Below, piece after piece: positions 1 through 9,451 of a stretch of DNA of 64,000 nucleotides. The DNA lies in assembly GCA_900546745.1 (NCBI GenBank), contig URDT01000002.1, positions 1-64,000 on the forward strand, in the 5' to 3' direction. The DNA comes from an uncultured Mycoplasmatota bacterium. GTDB taxonomy: Bacteria; Bacillota_I; Bacilli_A; RF39; UBA660. The notes under the pieces are model-generated. The model did no database searches. It was not told the origin of the DNA and worked only from the letters and a program-made list of their open reading frames with translations. A program made the translations under genes and the position numbers. Numbering within the stretch: position 1 is the first letter of the stretch; each line of letters starts with the position of its first letter.

Positions 1-35
1 AATACGACATCACTAGTTAGTTCTAATAGTTTCAT
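1..35 (-). CDS. 5' end of an unidentified gene running off the window
   Basis: An ATG on the minus strand at 35 is preceded by a strong ribosome binding site (GGAGGTG at about 41-47, six bases away). The reading frame stays open to the window edge, giving MKLLELTSDVV. Eleven residues are too few to assign a family. The start is supported only by the ribosome binding site and the open frame. Confidence 0.5.
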   Translation of the reverse strand, partial: MKLLELTSDVV

Positions 36-96
36 TTTTCACCTCCTCTCTACTTTTATTATTCTACATAACTTTCGTTTTTCCTTTTTTTATTAA

Positions 97-121
97 CAAA
101 AAAAGATAGATTTTTCTATCT
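97..121 (-). terminator. Intrinsic terminator after the 116-394 gene
   Basis: On the minus strand AGATAG pairs with CTATCT (104-109 with 116-121) around a six-base loop, followed by a U run (plus-strand A run 97-103). The stem contains the last codons and the stop of the upstream gene. Confidence 0.65.
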
Positions 122-394
122 AACTTTACTATTTTCATTTTGATATTGATTTTGATAAGCTACAAGCATTGAAGAAGCTTTTTCTTCTTGACTCATACTG
201 GCAAACATTTCTATTTGATCAAAAGAATTTGAATCTATTAAATTTTTTTGACTACAAGAAATTGCTACAGAAGAAATTTTCTCATCTATTTCTAAATGTT
301 TTGTTGGCAAATCAGTATTTCCATAACTATCATAACGATAATTCATATCTTCTAAAAAATGATTCAATTTTTCTATTTGTGTTGTCTCACTCAT
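116..394 (-). CDS. Small hypothetical protein (92 aa)
   Basis: I do not recognise this acidic, Gln/Asn-rich soluble protein. It has no membrane segment or signal peptide. I place the start at the ATG at 394 rather than the TTG at 406: a GGTGA site sits five bases before this ATG, within the last codons of the upstream gene, so the two genes look translationally coupled. A terminator follows at once. The pair 396-938 and 116-394 forms a two-gene operon of unknown role. Confidence 0.6.
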   Translation of the reverse strand: MSETTQIEKLNHFLEDMNYRYDSYGNTDLPTKHLEIDEKISSVAISCSQKNLIDSNSFDQIEMFASMSQEEKASSMLVAYQNQYQNENSKVR

Positions 395-395
395 A

Positions 396-938
396 TTATT
401 CACCAAATCCTTTTTCCAACATTTTGTTTGTTAATAAATTAGCGTCATTATTAAAATAAGCATTAAATATAGTATCTTCACCAATAATGTAAGCTATCAT
501 ATTGGTAGAAATAACTTCGTCTTCTAAAGCAGAAATATCACTGTCATTTCCAACAAGATTATTGGTTAAAATTTCTGTGTATCCAGCATTTAAAGCACGA
601 AATTTATCATTTTTATTAAATCCTGTATACTCACCATTATTCGTAATCATGTTTAATATTTCAAACATTAAAACATGTTTCATGTCATATCCTTCATTTA
701 TCTTTTCTATATTTAATTCCAAAGTGTTTGTTAAATGATTATATTTAGAAACTCTCTTATTTACAAATTTACTAGATTTTTCTATTTTTAAAGTTTTTAA
801 AAGATTACATAAATTTGTTAAGTCAATATTAGGATACTTTTCATGGAAAAGGCAAATTAGGCTATAAAAATGATCACGAATTTCATCTGTTAAATTAGAA
901 TTACTGTCAAGCGCTACTTTAATCTCTTCTAGACTCAT
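396..938 (-). CDS. Hypothetical protein (180 aa)
   Basis: No family is recognised. The protein is soluble and acidic. The start is the ATG at 938, preceded by AAAGGTGATAGT; an in-frame ATG 18 bases upstream has no good ribosome binding site. The middle (about residues 80-110) has a stretch like a degenerate metallopeptidase helix (MKHVLMFEILNMI), but no HExxH zinc motif is present, so no activity is proposed. It is followed directly by the small gene at 116-394. Confidence 0.6.
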   Translation of the reverse strand: MSLEEIKVALDSNSNLTDEIRDHFYSLICLFHEKYPNIDLTNLCNLLKTLKIEKSSKFVNKRVSKYNHLTNTLELNIEKINEGYDMKHVLMFEILNMITNNGEYTGFNKNDKFRALNAGYTEILTNNLVGNDSDISALEDEVISTNMIAYIIGEDTIFNAYFNNDANLLTNKMLEKGFGE

Positions 939-998
939 ACTATCACCTTTTATCATTTTAACATAGTTTTAATTGTTTGGATAGTGATTTTTTTCATT

Positions 999-1766
999 TT
1001 ACTGAAAAAATAAACAATAGATTTTAGAAAATATTACTTGACTACAGGGTGCTCTATAAATAAATCTAGGATGCTTCGAATCAATACAATTGATAATTTT
1101 AAAAACAATAGAATTTAAGTTCTTTTTTTCAATCCATCGGTGTATAAAATCTTGACTTTTGTTAATATATTCTTTGATTTCTTTAAAATAAAGATCAATA
1201 TCTTTATTATCGAACATTACTTGGTTAAACCCCGTATCATAAAATCCTGGTTCAATTAAACAGACATCAATATTACTAATCATTTTTAATTCTTGTTTCA
1301 ATGTTTCTGTTAATTTAATAATTGCTGATTTACTTGCTGCATAACTTCCGATGAAAGGAATTGGAACAATCCCTGCTAATGAAGCAATATTAATAATTTT
1401 TCCACTTTGTTGTTGAACCATTTTTTGGACAATTTTTTGTAATAATTCAAAATTAGAAAATACATTTACTTCAAAGTTTTCTCTAACCTTATTCATATTC
1501 ATATCGACAATACTGCCACCATATCCTATAGCAGCATTATTAATAAATACGTCAATTTCTAAGTCTATTACTTTTTTACGATCGGATTCCTTCGTTACAT
1601 CTAAAACGAAACAGATTATATTTTTTTCTTTATCATATCTCTTTTTTAATAATTCAAGCTGTTTTTCAGTATGAACTGTAGCGTAAATGAAATATCGATC
1701 TTTTATATTTTCGATAACAACACGCATAAGTCCGCCACCAGCTCCTGTTATTAATACTTTTTTCAT
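999..1766 (-). CDS. Short-chain dehydrogenase/reductase (SDR)
   Basis: This is a classical SDR of 255 residues, a cytosolic NAD(P)H-dependent oxidoreductase with unknown substrate. Visible family motifs are the N-terminal Rossmann motif (LITGAGGGL, residues 5-13), a DVT acidic position near residue 57, NNAAIGYGG near residue 87, a catalytic Ser in NIASLAG, the YAASK active-site Tyr/Lys near residue 140, and EPGFYDTG after it. The glycine motif reads TGAGGGL instead of the usual TGxxxGIG. GGTGATAGT precedes the ATG. It is divergent from fhs with about 70 bases between the two starts. Confidence 0.85.
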   Translation of the reverse strand: MKKVLITGAGGGLMRVVIENIKDRYFIYATVHTEKQLELLKKRYDKEKNIICFVLDVTKESDRKKVIDLEIDVFINNAAIGYGGSIVDMNMNKVRENFEVNVFSNFELLQKIVQKMVQQQSGKIINIASLAGIVPIPFIGSYAASKSAIIKLTETLKQELKMISNIDVCLIEPGFYDTGFNQVMFDNKDIDLYFKEIKEYINKSQDFIHRWIEKKNLNSIVFKIINCIDSKHPRFIYRAPCSQVIFSKIYCLFFQ

Positions 1767-1814
1767 ACTATCACCATTTTTATTATTTTCGAGTTTTATT
1801 TATTTATTCTTTTG

Positions 1815-1833
1815 ATATAATGAAATAGAGGTG
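1815..1833 (+). promoter_or_regulatory. -10 box and ribosome binding site of fhs
   Basis: A consensus TATAAT lies at 1815-1820 and AGAGGTG at 1827-1833, seven bases before the ATG at 1840. The -35 is not obvious. The -10 and the ribosome binding site are so close that the leader would be very short. The GTG at 1831 lies inside the ribosome binding site and is rejected as a start. Confidence 0.45.
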
Positions 1834-1839
1834 ATAACT

Positions 1840-3468
1840 ATGACTGACATAGAAATTTCTAAAAAGTTTTCAATGCTTCCAATTGAAAAGGTAGCTGATT
1901 CATTAGAAATTGATAAAAAAGATTTAGAATGCTATGGAAAATACAAAGCTAAAATTAATTATAAAAAATATTTCAATCAAAAAAAAGGAAAATTAATTCT
2001 TGTTACTTCTATTCATCCAACACCATATGGAGAAGGAAAAACAACTTTATCGATTGGAATTCATGATGCCTTAAGAAAGTTAAATTACAATAGCATTGCA
2101 GTATTAAGGGAACCTTCTTTAGGTCCTGTCTTTGGAATAAAGGGTGGCGCTACAGGGGGCGGATACTCCCAAATTATGCCTATGGAAGATATTAATCTAC
2201 ATTTTACTGGTGATATGCATGCTATTACTTCTTGTAATAATTTATTATGTGCAATGATTGATAATCATATTTATCAGGGAAATGAATTAGAAATTGATCC
2301 AGATACTATTTGTTTTCATCGATGTCTTGATATGAATGATCGAGCATTACGAGAAATTCAATTAGATAACAGAAAAGAACATTTTTCTATTACTGCTGCA
2401 AGTGAAATAATGGCAATTTTATGTCTATCAAAAGATTTCAATGACTTAAAAACACATTTATCAAATATTTTAATTGGATATACTTATCAGGGAAAAGCTA
2501 TATTTGCTCGTGATTTAAATTGTATTGATAGTATGGCAATTCTTTTAAAAGATGCTATGAAACCAAATTTAGTACAAAGTTTAGAAAATAATCCTGTTCT
2601 TGTTCATGGTGGACCATTTGCTAATATTGCTCATGGATGTAGTTCATTAATTTCTATTAATCTAGGTCTTTCTTTAGCAGATTATGTTATTACAGAAGCT
2701 GGTTTTGGAGCGGATTTAGGTGCTGAAAAGTTTTTTGATATTCTATGCAGAAATGATATTCAGCCAAATTTAGTAATTTTAAATGCAACAATTAGATCAT
2801 TGAAATACAATGGTGGTTGTCCTAAAGATGAAATAGATAGATCTTCATTAGAATATTTGAATAATGGAATTTGTAATTTGGAAGCTCATATTCACAACTT
2901 AAAAAAATTTACAAATCATATATTAGTGGTGTTAAATCAATTTTCTACAGATACGAAAGAAGAAATCGATTTTATTAAGAATTTTGTATCTAAATTTGAT
3001 TGCGAATTTGAAGTATGTAACTCTTATCAAAATGGAGGTTTAGGCGCTATAGAAGTAGCAAAAAAAGTAATTCAAATTTCTAAACAACCAAATGATTTTA
3101 AATTTTTATACTCTTTAAATGATAATATTATTAACAAAATTGAAACAATTTGTAAACAAATATATCATTCTAATAATATTATATATAGTGAGGAAGCAAA
3201 GAAAAAAATTGAACAAATAAATAAATTAAATTTAAATCATTTACCTGTTTGTATAGCTAAAACCCAATATTCATTTAGTGATGACCCAAAGAAATTAGGA
3301 AATCCAAGTCAATTTTCTGTTACAATTAAAGATATTGAATTAAAAATTGGGGCTGGATTCATTGTTGTATTTTTAGGAAGTATTATCGATATGCCTGGTC
3401 TTCCTAAGAAACCAAATGCAATTCATATAAAAATAGATGATAATGAAAATATAAGTGGATTATTTTAA
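1840..3468 (+). CDS. fhs: Formate--tetrahydrofolate ligase
   Basis: The enzyme condenses formate, ATP and tetrahydrofolate into 10-formyl-THF for purine and formyl-Met synthesis in the cytosol. At 542 residues it is close to the family's usual 555-560. The ATP loop TPYGEGKTT lies near residue 62, followed by the typical REPSLGPVFGIKGGATGGGY-type segment and DMHAIT. The C-terminus carries the family's GAGFIVV and MPGLPKKPNA segments. It is the only gene of its transcription unit and is divergent from the SDR. Confidence 0.95.
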   Translation: MTDIEISKKFSMLPIEKVADSLEIDKKDLECYGKYKAKINYKKYFNQKKGKLILVTSIHPTPYGEGKTTLSIGIHDALRKLNYNSIAVLREPSLGPVFGIKGGATGGGYSQIMPMEDINLHFTGDMHAITSCNNLLCAMIDNHIYQGNELEIDPDTICFHRCLDMNDRALREIQLDNRKEHFSITAASEIMAILCLSKDFNDLKTHLSNILIGYTYQGKAIFARDLNCIDSMAILLKDAMKPNLVQSLENNPVLVHGGPFANIAHGCSSLISINLGLSLADYVITEAGFGADLGAEKFFDILCRNDIQPNLVILNATIRSLKYNGGCPKDEIDRSSLEYLNNGICNLEAHIHNLKKFTNHILVVLNQFSTDTKEEIDFIKNFVSKFDCEFEVCNSYQNGGLGAIEVAKKVIQISKQPNDFKFLYSLNDNIINKIETICKQIYHSNNIIYSEEAKKKIEQINKLNLNHLPVCIAKTQYSFSDDPKKLGNPSQFSVTIKDIELKIGAGFIVVFLGSIIDMPGLPKKPNAIHIKIDDNENISGLF

Positions 3469-3490
3469 GAAACATTGGTTTCTTTTTTTT
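3467..3490 (+). terminator. Intrinsic terminator of fhs
   Basis: AAGAAAC (3467-3473) pairs with GTTTCTT (3478-3484) around ATTG, followed by a T run. The stem begins inside the fhs stop codon. Confidence 0.8.
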
Positions 3491-3618
3491 TGACACTTTT
3501 TACTCTTTTAATTTTATTATGTAATTACATTTTTATCCACAAAAAAACCTCTAAAGATTTTTCTAAATAATTTTATTGTATTTTTATTTAGTATAAACTT
3601 TAAAGATTTTATAATTTT

Positions 3619-6600
3619 TTACCAACTTAAATTTTCATCTGTAAAGAAGTATGTTGTATATCCACCTCTTATTGTTTTTCCAGAAGAATCTTTATCTCCT
3701 GATTTTCGTGATCCTATTTGTTTTACTTTAATAGTAGTATCATTTTTAACATTAATTTTACAATCACTATCACCAGCTTTACAACTTTTAGTCTTAATTT
3801 CTGTTACTTGTTTTTGGATTCCTTTCTCTGTAATTTCATAAATATCAGTATATGTATAATTATTGCTAATTGGTGGGTCTGAAGATAAAGCATATGTATA
3901 TAAATATTGGTATCCTTGTTTATTTTGTAATGTATATTCTCCAGCCTTAGACAAATCGTGATATCCAAAATTAGCTTTTTGTGTTTGTTGATAAGATATA
4001 TTTCCACCAGCATCTTTAACAACAAAGTAACAAGGTTTATTATCGCATATGATATTAAGATTTTTCATGTTAACAAATCCTCTAGCTAATGAAATTGTAT
4101 TTTCTGAATATGATTTCCAATCACTGGAACTTAATTCAGAAGGCTTTTTCTCTCCCCAATAATATGCACTAATTCCTGACCCATTCTCAGTAATAGAATA
4201 TGTATGTTTAATATAAATATTCTCTTTCCAATTATCATTTGCATCTTTTGGATTAGCATATAATCCATGTTTTGCTACTGATACTGAATTTTGTTTTATC
4301 TTTGGTGCTGTTTTATCTATTCTTACTGTTTGATTAGATGGACATGTTGTTGAATTTCCAGCATTATCTAATACTGTTCCTGGTGATAATTTTGTCCAAT
4401 TTCCTTCCCAATTGATATACCAAATAGCGCTTCCTTGACATCCACTTTCTGAATCATTACATGTTCCTATTAAAGTTCTACTATCATTTGTCCAGTTATT
4501 ATTTCCTCCACTACTTGTACAACTTGGATTTTTCGTATCAATTTTAATATTGACTGTATTACATGTTGTTTCGTTTCCAGCATTATCTCTTACTATTCCT
4601 GGTGATACATCTTCTCCATTTGTATCTTTATATCTTGTTTTAGATACATTTCCTTGACATCCACTTCCTGTATCATTACATGTTCCTGTTATTGTTATTG
4701 GGTTACTTTTACTTGTTCCTTTTTTATACCAGCCATTAGATCCTGCTGTTCCTCCACTTGTTGTGACACTACAACTTGGCGCTGTTTTATCTATTTTTAC
4801 TGTTTGATTAGATGGACATGTCGTTGCATTTCCAACTTTATCATATACTGTTCCTGGTGATAAGTTTATCCAACTTCCTTCCCAATTAATATACCAACTA
4901 GCATTTCCTTGGCATCCACTTCCTGAATCTCCACACGTTCCTATTAACGTTCTACTATCATTTGTCCAACTATTGTTTCCACCACTACTCGTACATGTTG
5001 GAGCATCATGATCTACATATACGTTTACATTATTTTTTGAGCATGTATTTATATTTCCTGCTCTATCTTCTATCTGAATATTTCCAATATTTTCTGTTTT
5101 TATAGTTCCTGTTTTATACTCTTTTGCCGTAAATTGATTTGCTGTACATCCACTTACTGAATCACTACATCCAACTTGGATTGTTCTTACGTTTCTTGTC
5201 CATGTTGTACTTTCTCCCGTCCAGCTTCCACAAGATGGTTTTGTTTTATCTATTTTTACTTGTATGTTGCAAGTTCCTACATTTCCAACTTTATCTTCTA
5301 CTTTTCCTTGTATTGTTATGATTCCTTCTTGCGTTACTGTTGGTCTATCTATCTTTTGTATCTTTACTCCACTTTGGGTATCATTCACTTCAGCAAATCC
5401 TATTTTTATATCACTTCGATACCATCCATTTTTTCCTAATGTTCCATTTATTACTGTTAATTTACATGTTGGTGGTTCATTATCTACTTTATCTATTATG
5501 ATTCCGGCTGTTTCTTTACAATTATTATGATTGTATTCTTCTATACTTTCACATATTTTATACTTAGTCGTTATATTTCCTAGTTTATCTCTTACTGCTA
5601 ATTGTACTCTGACACCATTATTTGAATAAATTCTCTTTGAATTATTTGTCCATTTTTTACCACCATCATAACTATAAGCTTTACTCATTAATCCACTTCC
5701 AGTATCTATTGCTATGACACTGATTTGTTTCTGTTTCTCCCAGTTATTATTCATGATTACATATACTTCTGGTCCTATTGAATCAATTCCTATTACTGTA
5801 ATTTCACTTTCTATTTCTTCACTTTCCGTTTTTACATAGGCCTTTATGATACAATTTTCTTGTATTTTTAATGTTGTATCTCCTTTTACTATTTCGGTTT
5901 TCTTAGTATTTTTATCTTCTATATCTCTTATTTCATAACGATACTCATAGTTTCCTTCTGGATATATGATTGTTACTTCTTTACTTCCGGAATATCCAGT
6001 TCCTGATACTTTAAATTTAGCTGCTTCTACTCCTTTTGTTGTTGCTTCTATTTCTTGGGTTGTTTCTGTTGTATTTGCATCATATCCTTCTTTTCCACTA
6101 TTTTCATTCTTTACAGTGACTTTAATTTTATAAGTTTTATTTGACTTCAATTTCGTAAATGTATAATGGTTTTGATTTATCTCTTTACTACATTCATCTC
6201 CTATACAGTATTGATAGCTTTTTATTTCTGTTTCATCTTTTGCTATGGCTACTACTGTTATACTACTATTTGTTACATTATTTGCTTTTACTTTCAAACT
6301 TGGAGGTGTTATATCTAACTTCCCACATTCTGTTTCATTCGTTACTTTTGTTACTACAAGACTATTTTTACTTCCTGATGCACAATATGTTCCGTTATAA
6401 ATATTTTCTGCTACGATTACTCCTTCTTCATTTCTTTTTACTCTTCCGCTAATAATCTTTCCATCTATTTTTTCTTCTATTTTCTTTACACTGATTCCTG
6501 TTTCTGGAAAATCATGATTCTCTTCTTCTTTTGCAACGTATTCTTTCGCTACTTCTATTACGTTCTCCACACTTATTCTATAGCTTTCTACTCTTGATTT

Positions 6601-6699
6601 CTCTATATAACTTGTCGCTATTGGTACTGTTATTATTCCTATTACACTAATAATCACTATTACTGCTAGTAATTCTACTAATGTATATCCCTTTTTCAT
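3619..6699 (-). CDS. Giant prepilin-like surface protein with FN3 and Cys-rich repeats
   Basis: The 1026-residue protein opens with a type IV prepilin/pseudopilin leader (MKKGYTLVELLAVIVIISV), where a prepilin peptidase would cut before the hydrophobic helix. A fibronectin III-like segment follows (about 133-220), then bacterial Ig-like modules ending in phrases such as DKTAPSC or DKVGNATTC. From about residue 410 the modules carry paired cysteines (GTC-D-SGSGCQG, ATTCPS), suggesting disulfide-stapled extracellular domains. Two modules are near copies, 158 residues apart (474-bp period at DNA level). No pilus ATPase, platform protein or prepilin peptidase gene is in the window. It is probably surface-exposed; function unknown. 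Confidence 0.75.
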   Translation of the reverse strand: MKKGYTLVELLAVIVIISVIGIITVPIATSYIEKSRVESYRISVENVIEVAKEYVAKEEENHDFPETGISVKKIEEKIDGKIISGRVKRNEEGVIVAENIYNGTYCASGSKNSLVVTKVTNETECGKLDITPPSLKVKANNVTNSSITVVAIAKDETEIKSYQYCIGDECSKEINQNHYTFTKLKSNKTYKIKVTVKNENSGKEGYDANTTETTQEIEATTKGVEAAKFKVSGTGYSGSKEVTIIYPEGNYEYRYEIRDIEDKNTKKTEIVKGDTTLKIQENCIIKAYVKTESEEIESEITVIGIDSIGPEVYVIMNNNWEKQKQISVIAIDTGSGLMSKAYSYDGGKKWTNNSKRIYSNNGVRVQLAVRDKLGNITTKYKICESIEEYNHNNCKETAGIIIDKVDNEPPTCKLTVINGTLGKNGWYRSDIKIGFAEVNDTQSGVKIQKIDRPTVTQEGIITIQGKVEDKVGNVGTCNIQVKIDKTKPSCGSWTGESTTWTRNVRTIQVGCSDSVSGCTANQFTAKEYKTGTIKTENIGNIQIEDRAGNINTCSKNNVNVYVDHDAPTCTSSGGNNSWTNDSRTLIGTCGDSGSGCQGNASWYINWEGSWINLSPGTVYDKVGNATTCPSNQTVKIDKTAPSCSVTTSGGTAGSNGWYKKGTSKSNPITITGTCNDTGSGCQGNVSKTRYKDTNGEDVSPGIVRDNAGNETTCNTVNIKIDTKNPSCTSSGGNNNWTNDSRTLIGTCNDSESGCQGSAIWYINWEGNWTKLSPGTVLDNAGNSTTCPSNQTVRIDKTAPKIKQNSVSVAKHGLYANPKDANDNWKENIYIKHTYSITENGSGISAYYWGEKKPSELSSSDWKSYSENTISLARGFVNMKNLNIICDNKPCYFVVKDAGGNISYQQTQKANFGYHDLSKAGEYTLQNKQGYQYLYTYALSSDPPISNNYTYTDIYEITEKGIQKQVTEIKTKSCKAGDSDCKINVKNDTTIKVKQIGSRKSGDKDSSGKTIRGGYTTYFFTDENLSW
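4327..5000 (-). repeat. Internal 474-bp-period repeat in the prepilin-like gene
   Basis: About 200 bp starting near 4327 recur starting near 4801 with high identity. They encode the paired Cys module whose shared core is NDSRTLIGTC. This points to recent internal duplication and possible length variation. Confidence 0.7.
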
Positions 6700-6746
6700 A
6701 TCATCACCTTAGTTTCATTTTACCATATTACTTCTCTTTTTACTAA

Positions 6747-6774
6747 AAAAATCTACTTTTTTTGTAGATTTTTT
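6747..6774 (-). terminator. Intrinsic terminator of ezrA
   Basis: AAAAATCTAC (6747-6756) and GTAGATTTTT (6764-6773) form a stem around seven T residues. Read on the minus strand it is followed by U-rich sequence just after the ezrA stop. Confidence 0.75.
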
Positions 6775-6778
6775 CATT

Positions 6779-8500
6779 CTAATCTTCTTCTATCGAATAT
6801 AATTGAAGCAATTTATCATAAATTCCCTTTTCCACTCTATTTAAAGAATTAATTGTAATTTCTAACGATTTTTGATATTCTCCATTATAAAACAACTTTT
6901 CCGCATAAGTTAAATATTTATCTAAATCATCTTCATCACTACGATAACGATTTCCATATACAATAGCCATCTCTGCAAATTTTGCTGTTTTTAACATTTG
7001 TTTTGTTGTTTGATAAAGCTTTAATACTAAATCTCTAGCTGTATCAACTCTAGTATTTAAGACACTTACTGTAATTGGTTTTTTATCTAACTCTTTTATA
7101 ATCTCTTTAATTGCTACTTGAGCCTCTTTTAGCTCAACAAAGTAGTGTTGAGGAATCACTGGCAAATTATATTCTCTAATTTTATTTTTAGAATCTCTTA
7201 AAATTACTTTAATTTCTTCCAATTGTTGACGAGCTCTTACTTCATCATCTTTCATATTTCCAATAGAATCCAAAATCATATCTACTTTTTCTTCGATATT
7301 TGCTAAACGAACAGATAGTCCTTCTATTTCTTTAGTTAATTTAGAATAAGCAAATGTATTATTTCCTGTATGTTCTATCAATACTTGATAATCATCATTT
7401 AGAGTTACTAAGTCTGCACGAACACCTTCTAAAATTTTGATATCTTCGTCTGATAAATTATATAAACTTCTAATTTCATCTAATTGATTGAACATTTCTT
7501 CTAGAATATGATTATTTTTCTTTAATTTTTTAGAAAATACCTTATTTGCTTCTTCATACGTATTACGATTAATCTTTTCTTTTTCAAAATCTGTAAATAA
7601 AGAATCAAAATAATCTGATAAAACTTTTAATTCAAATAGACTGTCTTCCAAATTCAATACTTTACTTCGATCTTTAATATCACTGATTTTCTTTTTTGCT
7701 TCTTCTACGTTATATTCTACATTTAAATAATCTAAAGGAAATCCCTCTTCAACCATTGTATTATATTCTTCCATTGCCTGATCAATTTTTTTTGGCAAAA
7801 TACTACTAGTCATTAAATAGATACTTGGCATTTCTTGAATAACATTTTCCATATGTTTTAACATTTCATCCAACGATTTAATAATATTGGGTATTTCCGT
7901 ATAATCATTGTTTTCCATTGTAGTTTCAAATGTTTCAAATCTCTTAGCAATATTTTCAAATTGCAAATCAATAGATTCTACAACATCACCAAAAGAACCT
8001 TTATCTTCATTATATTTTTGGTACAAATCACGATATTTTGATTTTAAATTAGTAATAATTGCTCGATTTCTTTCTTCACTTGAAGTAATTTCTTTAATTT
8101 CATTTAATAAAAAATCAGAGTTCGTTCTTACTTTATAAATTTCCATTTCCAATTTTGCTATTTTATAAATTGTACTCTTATAATCTTGCTTTGATAAAGA
8201 ATAATCTGCATCTAATAACATATCCGTAATTTTTGGAATTTGATTGGTTCTAATCACATCCAAACGTTCTTTCCAATTGTTATACATGGCATCTAGTTTT
8301 TCATTCTTGTTTAAAGATTCTATTTTAGTTAATTCTGGTACAATTGGAATGCTATCAATTTTGTTTTTTTCAATTTCAAGATTTTCCAATTGCTTTTTTA
8401 TTCCCTTTTCATTCTTCTTTTGAATAGCAACTAAAACACCAATGACTAATATCATTGTTACTATAGAAAGTAAAACAACTGATATAACAATAGTGTTCAT
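6779..8500 (-). CDS. ezrA: Septation ring formation regulator EzrA
   Basis: EzrA is a membrane-anchored negative regulator of FtsZ ring assembly in Bacilli. The 573-residue protein matches the family length. It has one N-terminal membrane helix (about residues 2-24, outside-in topology), and then spectrin-like coiled coils with very high Glu/Lys/Leu content to the C-terminus. I choose the ATG at 8500: GAGGTG lies six bases upstream, and the longer GTG start would place that site inside the gene. Its position beside divergent rpsD matches the conserved ezrA-rpsD neighbourhood of Bacillus. Confidence 0.92.
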   Translation of the reverse strand: MNTIVISVVLLSIVTMILVIGVLVAIQKKNEKGIKKQLENLEIEKNKIDSIPIVPELTKIESLNKNEKLDAMYNNWKERLDVIRTNQIPKITDMLLDADYSLSKQDYKSTIYKIAKLEMEIYKVRTNSDFLLNEIKEITSSEERNRAIITNLKSKYRDLYQKYNEDKGSFGDVVESIDLQFENIAKRFETFETTMENNDYTEIPNIIKSLDEMLKHMENVIQEMPSIYLMTSSILPKKIDQAMEEYNTMVEEGFPLDYLNVEYNVEEAKKKISDIKDRSKVLNLEDSLFELKVLSDYFDSLFTDFEKEKINRNTYEEANKVFSKKLKKNNHILEEMFNQLDEIRSLYNLSDEDIKILEGVRADLVTLNDDYQVLIEHTGNNTFAYSKLTKEIEGLSVRLANIEEKVDMILDSIGNMKDDEVRARQQLEEIKVILRDSKNKIREYNLPVIPQHYFVELKEAQVAIKEIIKELDKKPITVSVLNTRVDTARDLVLKLYQTTKQMLKTAKFAEMAIVYGNRYRSDEDDLDKYLTYAEKLFYNGEYQKSLEITINSLNRVEKGIYDKLLQLYSIEED

Positions 8501-8601
8501 GTATACCACCTCGCTATTATAATTTTACCACAATTCGACTTTTTTTTACACCTTTTTTTGATTTTTATTCATTTTGATCTAGAAAAACAAAGGTTTATGT
8601 A

Positions 8602-8630
8602 TTGACTTCAAAGGAAAAGAATACTATAAT
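8602..8630 (+). promoter_or_regulatory. Strong sigma-A promoter of rpsD
   Basis: TTGACT (8602-8607) and TATAAT (8625-8630) are separated by exactly 17 bases. Transcription would start near 8637, about 160 bases before the rpsD ATG. Confidence 0.85.
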
Positions 8631-8636
8631 TATAAC

Positions 8637-8797
8637 TGCGAATTCATCTAGCAGCATTATTTTGAAAATAATAATGTGTTTATTACCTAACGGGTTATTG
8701 TGTAACTTTTAGCTGCAAAGCGAAGATATTAAAATAGACACCCTATTATTTGACAAAATAAGCCTTGATGTTTTAGCTAGAAAGATTGAGGGAAAGT
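8637..8797 (+). promoter_or_regulatory. Structured rpsD leader, candidate S4 autoregulatory region
   Basis: The roughly 160-base leader contains several local inverted repeats, for example ATTATTTTGAAAATAAT (about 8656-8672), and no terminator. In Bacillus, S4 represses its own mRNA through the leader. The placement and length here agree with that, but I cannot align it to the known element by eye. Confidence 0.45.
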
Positions 8798-9397
8798 ATG
8801 TCAAGATATGTAGATTCTGTTTATAGAAAATCTCGTCGTTTAGGATTTTCTATTCTAGAAAACGGAAAAGAATTAGTAAAAAAGCCTTATGCTCCTGGAC
8901 AACATGGAACAAGTCGTAAGAAAGTTTCTGATTATGGAACTCAATTACAAGAAAAACAAAAAGTTAGATTCATGTATGGATTAAACGAAAAACAATTTAG
9001 AAAGACTTTTGAAGAAGCTGGAAAAATGAAAGGTGTTCATGGTGAAAACTTCTTAAGATTACTAGAAAGTCGTTTAGACAATTTAGTATATCGTTTAGGT
9101 TTTGCTACTACAAGAAGAGGTGCTAGACAATTAGTAAATCATGGTCATATCACTGTAAATGGTAAAAAAGTTGATATTCCATCTTATAGAGTAAAACCTG
9201 GAGATGTTATTGCTGTTAAAGAACAATCAAAACAACATCCTATGATTAAAGCCTCTTTAGAAGCAATTCATAATCGTGTTGAATTTGTTACTTACGATGA
9301 AGCTAAAATGGCAGGTACTTATGTAAGATATCCTGAAAGAAGCGAACTTAACGCTGACATCAACGAATCATTAATCGTTGAATTCTACAACAGATAA
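8798..9397 (+). CDS. rpsD: 30S ribosomal protein S4
   Basis: S4 is a primary 16S rRNA-binding protein of the small subunit and nucleates 30S assembly. The 199-residue protein has the family length. It starts [18 protein letters not shown]; the S4 RNA-binding domain lies at about 90-150, including [14 protein letters not shown] and the [16 protein letters not shown] signature. The ATG at 8798 is chosen because GAGGG is five bases upstream; the TTG at 8786 adds four residues that are not family-like. It is monocistronic. Confidence 0.97.
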   Translation: MSRYVDSVYRKSRRLGFSILENGKELVKKPYAPGQHGTSRKKVSDYGTQLQEKQKVRFMYGLNEKQFRKTFEEAGKMKGVHGENFLRLLESRLDNLVYRLGFATTRRGARQLVNHGHITVNGKKVDIPSYRVKPGDVIAVKEQSKQHPMIKASLEAIHNRVEFVTYDEAKMAGTYVRYPERSELNADINESLIVEFYNR

Positions 9398-9418
9398 GAT
9401 TTCTTATCTGTTTTTTTT
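9389..9418 (+). terminator. Intrinsic terminator of rpsD
   Basis: CAGATAAG (9391-9398) pairs with CTTATCTG (9403-9410) around ATTT, followed by eight T residues. Confidence 0.9.
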
Positions 9419-9420
9419 AT

Positions 9421-9451
9421 CAAAAAAAAGATGTGTTTTCTCACACATCTA
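9421..9451 (-). terminator. Intrinsic terminator of the pheST operon
   Basis: On the minus strand AGATGTGT pairs with ACACATCT (9443-9450 with about 9429-9436), followed by a U run. The stem overlaps the pheT stop codon. Confidence 0.8.

Noticed and set aside
1831..1839. GTG start for fhs three codons upstream
   Set aside because: The GTG lies in the ribosome binding site AGAGGTG that serves the ATG at 1840.
6159..6452. Open frames opposite the prepilin-like gene
   Set aside because: Low-complexity frames opposite a coding region, without ribosome binding sites or domains.
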